The position numbers and the translations under genes were made by a program. The notes beneath the pieces were generated by a model. The model searched no databases. It was not told where the DNA came from and saw nothing but the letters and a program-made list of their open reading frames with translations. From NCBI GenBank assembly GCA_033964015.1, contig CM066920.1, positions 9,267,912 through 9,331,911 of the forward strand: a stretch of 64,000 nt of DNA, given 5' to 3'. Shown in pieces: positions 45,387-57,200 of the stretch. Source of the DNA: Scolanthus callimorphus (lineage: Eukaryota; Cnidaria; Anthozoa; Actiniaria; Edwardsiidae). Position 1 is the first letter of the stretch. Each line of letters opens with the position of its first letter.

Positions 45387-45632
45387 AGCCCATAATTTGG
45401 CGACGCATGCGCAGAAAATGCAGGGCTCTGGGAACGAGATTGAAAAACGTAGCTGTCAAAATAACACTGCCATTCGTTTTCTAGTGGTCTTTTCAACTAA
45501 TGCTTCCGACTTGAACACTCCAAAAGTAATTATGAGGCATAAAACCACCATTTTCTTATACGAATGCGTCGGTGGCTGTCACCAGAACCTACGTCGTGAG
45601 GTGACGAGCCGGGAGCTCTGGGTACGAGAATG
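45387..45632. repeat. Dispersed element, copy 2, inverted
   Basis: AGTTTCCCAGAGCCCATAAT and GACGCATGCGCAGAAAATGC at the left match the right part of 43629-43793 in reverse; GACGAGCCGGGAGCTCTGGG with TACGAGAAT at the right matches its left end. An insertion of about 80 bp distinguishes it. Confidence 0.8.
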
Positions 45633-47900
45633 TTAGTTCATTCAAAGTAACCAACTACCGACATGCAGCGCGTGCATTTATGATAGCTTGTACTCGTTTA
45701 TCCTGTAAGTTCTGTGTCAGGTACCGTTGCCAACCAACCCAGGCGTGGATCCAGGGGGGGTTCATCGGGTGCACCTTTTTTATTCTTTAAAAATGAACCC
45801 CCCTCTCCCAACTATCCGATTTTTGGGGATCGGTTCGCTAAAGACCTTTTGTCATTTTAGAGTGGGTTTTTTATGTATGTACAATGTATACAATGTATAC
45901 CAGTATATTAAATTCATGATGTAGCAACCATGATTTTGCCATATTTGCCATATATTGTAAAACAGCCCTCATGATTGCAATCATTTTCCACCCTTAATGC
46001 AGCCCATTTCCGTCCTTTTTTGTGGCCACTTGTGTATCAAGGATTCCTCATAACAAGTGATAAATAATAAAACAAGGAGTGTGTTTAGGTCTGTCAAATC
46101 TCTTACTTGCCGAGTCTCCCAAGAGCTCCCCTCTTCCACTCTTCATCCTCAGAAACCCAGGGAGGTTCTTTTTCTGTCCAATAGTAGTGGTTATGGATCC
46201 TGGGTGTAGTCACTTCACAGGATTGGATCTGAATTAAAAGGGGAAAAAGGTTGGTGTTTTTGTTTGAATGAAGTTCAGTAATTTAGTCAGGGTTTCTAAG
46301 CTTTCTCCTCCTCTCCATGGGGCCGTCCACATTACTTTGGCTATTTCCAATCAAGAGGTGTGTTCGGCTCTCAGTTTATTCAGGCAGAAAGTAGCAAATG
46401 GTGAAGTATATCACTTAAGCCTTTACCTCAGTGTGACAGGGGTCCATGATATGGGATGGTGACTTCCTTGTGGGGGGACTAGTTTTCGACAGTGGTGTGA
46501 TGATGTCATCATTAGTGTGCGCAAAGCAGCAAAACACTCAACTTGCATCTTGTTTGCAACTTGCAACTTGCATCGACTTGTTTGAACTTGCATTTCGTTT
46601 GGCCAGGGCTTAGTACAAACAATAAAATGTTTCCCAACTTTTGCAATAAGTTATTCTAGCCATTCATTCTGTTGTCTGCAGAGCTTAAGCTTGAATAATT
46701 TTACTTATCCATCCTTGACAACTCTCTCTGTTTCGCCATGGCATGAGACCCACAATGAGCACAGCTCAGACAGCTGAGCCCAGCAAGGGTTTTCTATTTA
46801 AATGTATATATTGAAGTGATTAAATTACAGTTATTTAGAATACCTTCTGACAAAAGAATCTCCAGAACTTTTAAGAGCATTATGGTTTACAGTAATGTAT
46901 CATTCCTCGCGCAAATCCCCCTCAGCCGTAAGTGGTTTTAATGAATGCGTGGCTAAAGCTAGCATGAATACTTTCATTTGAAAGTGAAATATATACTTGT
47001 GAAATATGCAAAAGAGGGCTTCAAATTGTCGAGACAGTAAAGATTAAAAACGCTATGGCGACGAGGTAAGGGAAGCCCTTGTCTTGTCGCGCACACATGG
47101 TGGGACTGCCGCTCATTTGCATGTATATTGGGGTTCTATGGTCCCTATGATTTAATACGACTTGGCCCCGTATTCTTGAATTGCTCCTAAATTAGTGTTA
47201 GGTAGAAGAAACCCCACCTTATATGCGTTTTAGAGCCGTTTTTTCCAAGCTTTGTTAGCTTCCCAAATTTTTAAAGGACCTTTCGTACGGCCCTGTTGGC
47301 CTGTTTTGTCTCCTACAAAAAGCCGGCTGGTCAGCATGAGCTGTACCGTGGGCTCATTCAGTACATGCGATGCCTTCGAGAGTGAAGATGTTGTTATCAG
47401 TTCTCTAAATTATTTCACAAGCTTGAAAATCAACCACTAAATATCCGCAAAACAACAAACCTTCAAGACAAAACAAGGAAATTGCTCACATAGAGCAGAC
47501 TGGTTATTAGGAAATGACGCTCTAATGCAACGTGGTGGAGCCCAAACAAAAACGAAAGGGCGCGATTTCACAAGTTGCTCTTTTGCAGCTGGACAAGACA
47601 AAACCCATCAAGTTTTCAAAGTACTGCGATCATTCTGGAGTGAATAAAAGCCGCAGGGAAGTAGCAGGATGGATGGTGTCTTAATTATATTCTAGAGAAG
47701 TGGGAAAAATTTAATTTAAGGCGAGTTTGCTCGCTGAATCGTCAAAATAAATCTTTGCGATGGCATGAGTTTAGGCTCGATTCAAGTGGCAATTTTCAAG
47801 TCACTTCAACACACCGAACAATCTACGTTAGTACTACGGAAGTCCCGGTCTTATATTGATATTATCTGAATCTAGCTGCTAGATATTCATAGGATTAAAC

Positions 47901-48239
47901 ATGTATTCGATGAATACCGATTTGGGAACTAATTCCAAGAGCCCGATGTCGAGAGAGCTAAATTCATCGGTGAATTCTGCAGGTTCCAATCCTTCGTCTC
48001 CTCTAGTTCGAGATACATTCGCTTTGGATCTACAAACGCAGCTAATTGAACTTCAGAGGGAGAATGCTCGTCTACAGAAGGATATTGAAGCTAAAGAAAC
48101 CAAGTTGAACTCAAGTATGAGAAGTATAAAGATGTTTTGGAGCCCGGAACTAAAGAAGGAACGAGCGGCCAGGAAAGCCGAAGCGGAGAAATATGCGCGT
48201 CTGAAAGAACAATTTAATGTCGTCTCCGAAGAATCCCAG
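47901..48239 (+). CDS. ERC exon 1 (start exon)
   Basis: 113 codons. The first 30-odd residues are Ser/Asn-rich and probably disordered; then the coiled coil begins at LQTQLIEL. The exon is shorter at its N-terminus than vertebrate ERC, which has over 100 extra Ser/Gly-rich residues before this point. Donor GTAACG is slightly weak but the next exon starts in the same phase. Confidence 0.9.
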
Positions 48240-51200
48240 GTAACGTACCATTAATTTTAGAGTTTTTAATTTATAAATTGCCACTAATACAGATATAATT
48301 TAATTTGGAACAGTGTGTGGTTTGGTGAGGGACATTGGTGTGATTATAGTTGTGTTGTCAACATGTTTATACGATGGGTCGATTACTCATTAAAAATTTC
48401 GAATTTTGACCATTGCCGAGCCATAAATTGCCTATCAAATTTCAAATACTCTCCCCAGACATTTCCGCTGTAATTTTAAATTGTCAGTCTGTTCCCCTGT
48501 TTTTATTAACGTTTGAATAATCATCAGTTTGAAGGCACTTTACGATTGTTGAATATTCCATCAAAGTTTGAATGGAAGTCTATTGCCCTAGTTTGGCATT
48601 GTTATTCGAAAACAGACCCATATTATTCCCTTGTTTGGCATTGCATGTTTTCTGTCGAAAGGTCAACACTTTTGGCTGAAGGATAACAAACACTTGCATA
48701 GCTAAACATGAATGTAGAACGGATTGCTTTCAACACCTTTCATGCTGAAAATGAATTAAAAATTAACTCTAAGGGGCCGACCATTTAACTTTTGAGGGGG
48801 GGGGGTGGGCTTTTTTGTCGGTGCAAGATTTTTTTTTTCTACCTCTGTTAAGCGGTGAGAATTTTTTTTCCAATAAAAAACAAGGGTTTTAGTCACCATT
48901 TTGCTGTGCAGGAAATTTTTTTCGGCCCTTCGGGCCGTGCAAGATATTTTTTTTCAAAAAAGCCCACCCCCCCCCCCCCCCCTCAAAAGTTAAATGGTCG
49001 GCCCCTAATGAAATTGTATGGCATAATTGCTTGGAAATATCAAAATTTAATTAATATTTCATTATCTGAACAGTGTCAAAAGCAACCTATATTAAGCATA
49101 TCCAGCCAAAATGAATTATAAGATCTTGCTTCAACTTATCATCAAAGATGTTGTATCCAACATTACATTGTAAACACAAACATTTTTTAAATCAATAAAT
49201 TAATGTTATAGGAAATGAGGTAACGTTTACTGAATATTGCTCAGAAAAAATCTGAGCCCCCAACAGGAATAGAACCTGCAGCCCTCTTGATGCCAGTCGG
49301 ATGCTCTACCACTGAGCTATGGGGACTCGTGCGGAGAGTGGTTGCAGGGGTTATAACTTATAACTACCCGCATCTCGCGAGCACATTATATAAGCTTCAA
49401 GGGAACTACCTGCATCACATGAGCATGTTAAGTAAGTGTTATGTACACTTAAGATAAGCCAACCAACCAGCCGATATTAAAGTTATAGGAAATGATGTAA
49501 CATGTACTGAAAAAAATCAGAGCCCCCAGCAAGAATCGGACCTGTATCTGGTTGGTCTTTTCAGTGTATGTAACACGTCTCCGGCAGAATCTCCTTTCTT
49601 GTTCTTACAAGTAAGCCTTGAAGTTCCACACTTACACTGGTTTCCACACTTCTGGTTCGCATTTTGGCAGGGGCAACCAGCCTACCAAGCAGTATGCTTT
49701 CGGCTGCAAGTGTTCTTGCAAGAACATACCTAAAACGTGAAGATAAGCATCAAACCTCCTCATCCAACTGATTGAAACTCCAGAAATCTTGTTTAAAATA
49801 TTTACACAAACATTCAACAAAATGAGCAAGTTATCTTACCACTCATGAAGGGACTTGATTGATCATCATGTTGCTGGTTGTTTTCTTGAGCGTTGGCGAC
49901 TTGCTGTTGTAGTACTCTAGGATGTATCGGTGAGCCATACTCGTTTCTCTCGTGGTAACTTGTCCCCTCAATGTCTACACTGCTTATGCTTGACTCAGCT
50001 TCACTTGGCTCATACTCGATATCCTCCATATTTTGATTTTTTAAGTTCCTCAAACTTTCCAACAGAAATAAAACTTTGAAACGCGTTGTGACTTTGACTA
50101 GAGATCGCTTTGAATGCCCGGGACACAAGTTGAGATGCTCATGGCTCAATCACATAGACTACCGTGTATGATGTCCCGTATGTAAACAATAACAATGCAG
50201 GGAATTATGGGCAGGGTGCGTAGGTGTGATGCTGGTAGTTTCTCTCAAACCTCCAGTGTTATGCTTATTATATATTAATGTGCTCTTGTGATGCCGGTAG
50301 TTATACGTTATAATCCCTTACCTGGGAGCACTCTCCACATGCGTCTCCATAGTGTCGTAGTAGAGCATCCGACTGGCATCAGGAGGGTCACAAGTTCAAA
50401 AAAGGCTAAACGCTGCAGAGAACTAGTGTTTTGCAGATGTTTCGAGCATTATTGTAGCCCTTTGTCTCTGCTCTGACAAAGGGAAACACTAGTTCTGCAT
50501 GGTGTTTCACATAAATTATTGCCCCACTGACACTTAGAACATTGTTTTATTTGTAGCAAAGAACAGAGACAATCCAAGATCTACAATGTCAGCTCAAGAA
50601 ATGTCGAGAAGGCAGTGGAGCTTTGTCAAGGGTTTCTCCAGCTTCCTCAGTGAGTCTTCTTTCTTCCCAGGAAGACATCCATCGGGAAGTTGAAACTCTA
50701 AGGTTAGAGCGTGAAAGACAAGAAAATGAGGGATACGTGCTACAAAAATCACTGGATGAGCTAAGCACGAGACTTGAAAATCAGCAGCAGGCTTTATCAG
50801 CAAAAGATGAGACAATAAAAAGGCTCATGGAAATGCTACAGAGTAAAGGGGAAGGTGTGAAACCTGTGGAACAAGAGAAAGAAGACCAAGAGGTTTATAA
50901 GAAGAAACTTGCTGGTGTTATAACAGAACTGGAAAAGCTGCAGGCAGGGATTAATGAGAGAGATAGAGCCATAACAACATTACAAGAGGTATAATAATGA
51001 TCAGTAACACCCAACAGGTGGACTGTCAATGCTGCATTCTGACTGGCTACACTACTAGGGGACTATTATTAATAGACCTCTAGTAGTGAAAGCACTGATT
51101 TTGAACACAAAAACAATGGTGGCAGCTTCTTGTTTTGTCGAGGTTTCTGAAGATTATTTAGACAATCTTCAATTAGACCCCTCACCCTCAAGGACCTGCA

Positions 51201-54200
51201 GCCTCATGGGCTATTGACCCTTAGTCAAGGTGTAATTGTTAATTAAGCCTGGTGCACACCTGCGACATAACGACATAAGGACGTTATGTTGCAACGAAAA
51301 AAGTACGGAAAAATAATTTAAACAATCAATATTTTCCATGGATCTTCATTAGATTACTTCACCAAAGCAATCTTATGTTATTTTTTGATGACTTCAACTT
51401 CTTGAAACCACTAAATTTTGTTTGCGTGACATTTTTCTTATGTCGTTATGTCGCAAGTGTGCACCAGGCTTTAGTACACAATAATAAAATGAGTGAAAAT
51501 TTCTCAAAATGCTTTTGAACAAGCCCTTTTGTGGGTGGTTCTCCCTTGGTCTGTATCTCTGATTCAGGAAAAGGACTGCAATTACATGAATAGGTCTTGC
51601 CATTCAGTACTCATACAACATTCGACTGACTATGGTACTGATAGATTGATTGATTGATTCAGCATTCATTAATTCATTGATTTAATTTGCTTTGATTTAT
51701 TGATATTTGGTTACTGTGTGTTGATCGATAATATTTTTTTGTAGGAGATGGATCACTTGAGAATTAGCAATGTTAGTGATGAGTTACAGCAATCTGCCAA
51801 CATGCTTGCAAAGGTGAATAGTCTAGCCTAGCAACCATTTCCTTCAAGGTGTGGTTCCAGAAAATTGTCATATCATATTCCCCAACAGAGAAAGACTGGA
51901 AAATAATTCAGGGGGTGGGAGGTCAATTGGCCATGTTTTTCCTATCTTTCAAACAAATTTGGAAATTCCAAAGTGAGGAGAATGCAGACTGCTAACCTCC
52001 AACCTTCAAAATGTCTTTGCACTGTGCAAAACTAACAGTATTTCTATAAAAATGTGTGAGATTTGAGCCTTTAGGTCCCACCCCAAACACCTTGAATACG
52101 TTTTCATATAAAAGAAAGCTAAAAGCATTGGCATTGATGTTGTAGGGCTGACAAATTATCTGACAAGTTAGTCCCAAATGTTGTTGTTGCTTATGCTAAA
52201 GTATCACTTTTCCACATGATGTACATTTAAAGCATGTAAAGCATTGAAACTATGGTGTAATGCTATATCTATTATTATTATTATTATTATTATTAAAGAC
52301 GTTTTTCTCCCTTTGCCTCCCAGGACAGTCAGATAGCAGATCTTACCCACCAGATTTCTATACTGGAGCAGCAGGTATCTAGTGATGTATATTACATTTT
52401 CATTGCACATGCCATCATAGTTGTGATAAATTCTCTTACATGATCGATGATTGTTATCATGTGACCTTTGTGTCTTTGTGACTCCTAGATACACATTGTA
52501 CAGTACAGGGGCTACCTGCAAAAGCACACAAATGCCTACATATAGTAGAACTAAATGATTTACCAATTTGATAACAATAACGTTCTTTGGGAAACGTGTA
52601 TCATGAGATAGTTTGTCCAAGGACGGCACCTACAAAACCTGGATCACGGATCGTCGGATCGGATCATCGGATCGGATCATCGGATTGGATCATTGGATCG
52701 GATCATCGGATCGGATCATCGGATCGGATCGGAGATGATCAAGGGATGGGAAACCTTGTATGACGTCACCGTTGTATGACGTCACCAATGACCATTATTG
52801 ATGACGTCATATAAACCTAGATAATGTAATATCTCGACAAGGGAACATTCTAACAGAAGTCCAAACTAGGGAAAGTTGTCTCCAAGCCAAGGGGCTACAA
52901 ACGCCTGTCACGTGATATGATGTCATGTATACAACCTTAAAACAAAAAACAACAACAGTATTTGACATGATATTGGCAAACTTGGGGGAAGTTGTCTCCA
53001 AGCAAAAACTAAAATCTCTCCAATTTTAGAACTTCTATTAGTCGTTAAACAACGTTTGATTGTTGTCAAGATTTGATTTTCTAGGACGACGTCACATCAC
53101 ATGATAAGGGGTTGTTCCCCTTGGCTTGGAGACAACTCTCCAAGTTGGAATGTTCCCTTGTGTAGATATTAAATTTTGTAGTTTTAATGACGTCATCAAT
53201 GAAGATGTATCAAATTTATATTGATTACTACATATAAGTGAAAATGATCCAATCCGATGATCCGATCCGATCCGACGATCCGATCCGATCCTGATCCGAT
53301 CCGACGATCCGTGATCAGGGTTTTGTAGGTGCCGGTCCAAGGAAATGCTGATCACAGTTGGCGGGAACTATCCTTGCCACATGAGCACTCTTGAACAATG
53401 ATTTTACCACAACTTTGGTCATGGTAACAAAAACATCCAAATAACTGTTGGATAGCCAAAATACTAGTCTAGATTTGGTAAATGACCCTATAACTACAAA
53501 GCTGTCTTGATTCTAGGTTACGTGGACCTAGTATTAGAGAGCGGATGGAAACGGATGGCAACAATGAGTTTTTGAAATCTTGTTAGGATAAACAGTGTTC
53601 AAAATTTGTTTGAAAATCATCAGTCTTGTTGATAAAACTTACCTATATTACTTATTAGGCTAATATCAAGTGATATAAGCAATTTGGGGATGATTGCATA
53701 CAAATTTAGTGCTGTTTTGACAAATTTACATGACACAGCCCTTTAACTAGCTTTCCAGCTCTTTTGCTTCAAAATTGTACAATATCCAAAATCACCTATC
53801 TACATAAAACTTGTAATGGTGTCAAGAAGGGGAATCAATATCCAGAACATAAGGGAAAAAAAATAATGCCAAAGACAATACTAAAACTTACTCATCTTTG
53901 TACAAAATCAAATGAAAGAGGTTGTTATTAGTGCATTTTGCATTGTAATGAATATTTTGATCTACCTATCTATCTGTTCATATTGCCAATCATTGGAGTT
54001 TTTGAAAATCGTTGTTTTCTCTCATTACATGTATGTATATTATGTTATGTTATATTCATTACTTATTTATTTGTAATGGTCTCCACAATTAGCTCTTGCT
54101 TTATTACTTCCCTCCTCCATCTCATATATAATTTATATTCAGGGTGTCATTCATTGTCTTGTACCTTTTCCTGTCACAATAAAATATAATGGACTAATTA

Positions 54201-57200
54201 CACAGGTTATCAAATATAGATATAGTGGAGTAAGAGACATAGAATACACATATATATTTACTTTGTTTGAAACTTAATCATTGGATATTCAAATATTCCC
54301 TACTTAACAGCAAAGTATTATAAAAATAAGAAAATATTACAAGATAGAGAAGGCGCAAACAATTTTGCAACAGTTTTAGAGGGTAATCTGAAAGGTTTTT
54401 GATGGATTCACATTTGTATTTGGGCAGGGAATTTATATAGCTAATATTTATCATTTGACAGATTGCTGAACAGAAAGCAGCCATCAACAGTGAAGACACT
54501 AAAAAGAATGAAGAGAAAAAACAAGCTGAAGTTTATCAAAGCCATTCCCAGTTTTTGAAAGCTAAGGTAAACAAATTTATATTTATTGCAATGAATGAAC
54601 CGGATTATCAAGTCAATTTATTCTCTATGTTTTTCATTAAACTGTTAGGATCCTATAGAGTAATTTTTTTGGATCTACATGCACAAATTGTAACTTATCC
54701 CAGTTTGATCTTTCAAGCATTGTAAGTACAGTGGTACCTCCATTAAAAAGTTTAAGTCAGGGTTTTTTTCTGCTTGTGAGTGAAATCTCAAAAGTAAGTT
54801 TCCATCAGAGAATTCATTGTGAAACAATAATAAGGATATTATCTGGATCGGGAAGGGAAGCCAGGATGTAGGGCGGTAAAAGAAAAAGGCAAAAAAAAGT
54901 AAAACATTGTCTTTATCAACTGTATTAAATTCTAAAAAAATGGAAAAAAATATCATCAGGGTTGAGGCTAATTTCTTGTTTCTTTTGTCCAATGTAGGTT
55001 GAGTCACTAAAATCTGATTTAGCCAAGAAGGATGCAGCTCTAACGGCAGCTGAGACCAAACTCAACACATTTAAAGCTCACCAGTCAGACAAAGAACAGC
55101 ACATAAGTGTGTTGCAGTCTTCACTGCAAGCTAAGGACCATCACATCAGAAACCTACAGAGTGAGGTAATTATGCACAAGGAATGTGGACAAAGAAGGCG
55201 TTCATTTTTCTAACAACCGCAATCAAATTACTGAATGCCTACTTACTTTATTATTTCGTGTGAGAAAGGAATGGAGCTTGTAACGTCTGACAAGCCTGTG
55301 TGAAATCACCCAGAGCTGTTCACTCATTTCTTTGACGTATGTCAAACCGTGGTTTGTTAGTGGGCGTAGAGTTCACAGAATTATGAAAAGTGCAGTAAAA
55401 TTATGAGTTGCCTGGGACAAATGCTCTGTAAGTTATGTTTTTTTTTTTTGGCATCCAGCTTGATTCATTGCGGAACCGCTTGGACGACCGCGAGGCATCA
55501 CTAAAGGACAAAGACAAAATAATGCAGTCGTTGTCATCAGAGCACTCTGAGAACTCGTACGCTGTGGAGAACCTGAAGAGCGTGATAGAGACAAAGGAGA
55601 GACAACTGACAAACCTCAGGGAAAGGGTAAATAGACATCCATGGATCATTAGTGATCATTATTAATATAATAGATAAATTCATCACATAACAAGTGAATT
55701 CAAGGTAAATTTCATGCGAAGAATGATATTGCACGAGTCGTGAACAAGTGCGATATCGTTTTTCACGTGAAATTTAACGTGGAATTCACAAGTTGAGTGA
55801 TAAAAAAATTTCTCTTGAATCCCATAGCAAAGATTTGATATTATTTTAGTGATTCGAGCTTTGGACTTTTTTGTGCGCAGGTAAGCTGTGTTTTGTCAAA
55901 TTCAGCTTCAACCATTGGATTCCATGTTAAATCTCACTCATTTTTAGCCAATCAATGCACACGTTAGAATTGAGCTATGGGATTCTCTTCATAATAACCA
56001 ACATGATCATTACCAATATTATCATCTAACCATTCATGGTCATCATGGTCATCTTTTTCAGAATAATCATTTCCAACTTGATTAACATATCCATGTTGTC
56101 ATTTTGTTCTTGTTGCATGAGTGTAAAAATGAATGATCTTTGCAAGTCATATGCAAAGATGCCATGGATAGGTGTAATGGGCACCCAATGAAAGAAGTCG
56201 CTTCTATGCTTCACATATCACCGACTTAAAAAGTGCAGAGTTGCATTTGCTGGGTTTCACTCAATTCAATGAAACTAAGTAGTAATAGAGCAGCGAATTT
56301 CAGATGACTGTCGTGAGTAATTGTCAACTCTCTTTATTACATAGAGTTTAATCCAATATAACATTTGATCTAAGTTACATGTTTCTGATTTGACACCACT
56401 AATCCGAGAATCCTTTTCGTAGTTCCTTTTGTTTGCCTCATTACCACCGTATGCATTGCTACGCGACCTCAAAATTCACGGTTGCGATTGGCGATTCTCA
56501 GCAAAGGAATTGTAATGTCAATTTTCTTGAGCCAGAAAGTTAATAATTCTAGGCCAGAAAGCCAAAGGATAGCTTACAATAGATTTAGTTGATTTTGTAA
56601 TCAATGTCAAACCCACTGAGTAGCCGAATCCAACGTTTTGGTTTTGATTGACGGCTAAAAATCGCCAATCGCCCATCGCAACAGTGAACTTTGAGGTCGC
56701 GTAGCAATGCATACAGTGGTAACACCATTATCTTGCAGCTCCCAAGGGAGCTCAAGCTTTTGAATAACAAGACGAATTAGAAGAGGATTCTGGTAGTAGT
56801 GGTATCAAGATGTTATAATAAGTGGAGTTGTTAATTTGTAATCTTTGTAATCACTTTAGGTTTTGTTCAGAATTAGTGTAATCACTTTGCGATTGGTTTC
56901 ACTACAGTCATATGAAATCGACTGCATGTTGTGATTGCGTTCAGAGGATTGGAAAATTCACTGCTCTCAGCGGCGTAGCCAGGAATTTCTGAAGGGTGGG
57001 CCGGATAGTGAAAACATGGGACGAAAATGCTCAACTTTTCTCCAGCAAATACAGTAAATGTATGGGAAAATTTTCGAGAAAGGGGGGCCCTGCCCCCCCC
57101 CCCCTGGACCCCCCTGGCTACGCCCCTGGCTCTGCGCGTGTAGCCAACGGAGAAGATTTCTTTTGAACACTTTTGGTTCAGCTGATCAAAAACCTTTATT

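Larger units (their letters stand above)
43530..47900. other. Interval between GPCR 4 and the ERC gene
   Basis: Two inverted copies of one repeat (43629-43793 and 45387-45632) and a GGATCCAGGGGGGGTTC transposon-end remnant near 45748. A 206-codon minus-strand open frame (44091-44711) has no recognisable domain. 45900-47880 shows no gene; the ERC promoter must lie near its right end. Confidence 0.55.
49254..50400. mobile_element. Element with tRNA-like inverted ends and a decayed minus-strand gene
   Basis: The left end (49254-49373) holds, on the minus strand, a tRNA-like sequence (CATAGCTCAGTGGTAGAGCA, then GGTTCTATTCC). The right end (50286-50400) holds its counterpart on the plus strand (AGTAGAGCATCCGACTGGCA). 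Beyond the tRNA-like part the arms also share GGTAGTTATA and GTTATAA. Between them is a minus-strand coding remnant. A third, partial copy of the outer sequence (TTATAGGAAATGATGTAAC, AGCCCCCAGCAAGAATCGG) lies at 49480-49545. It is in ERC intron 1. Confidence 0.55.

Noticed and set aside
49254..49328. Working tRNA gene
   Set aside because: Anticodon loop is one base short and the stem mispairs; it is duplicated as part of a repeat.
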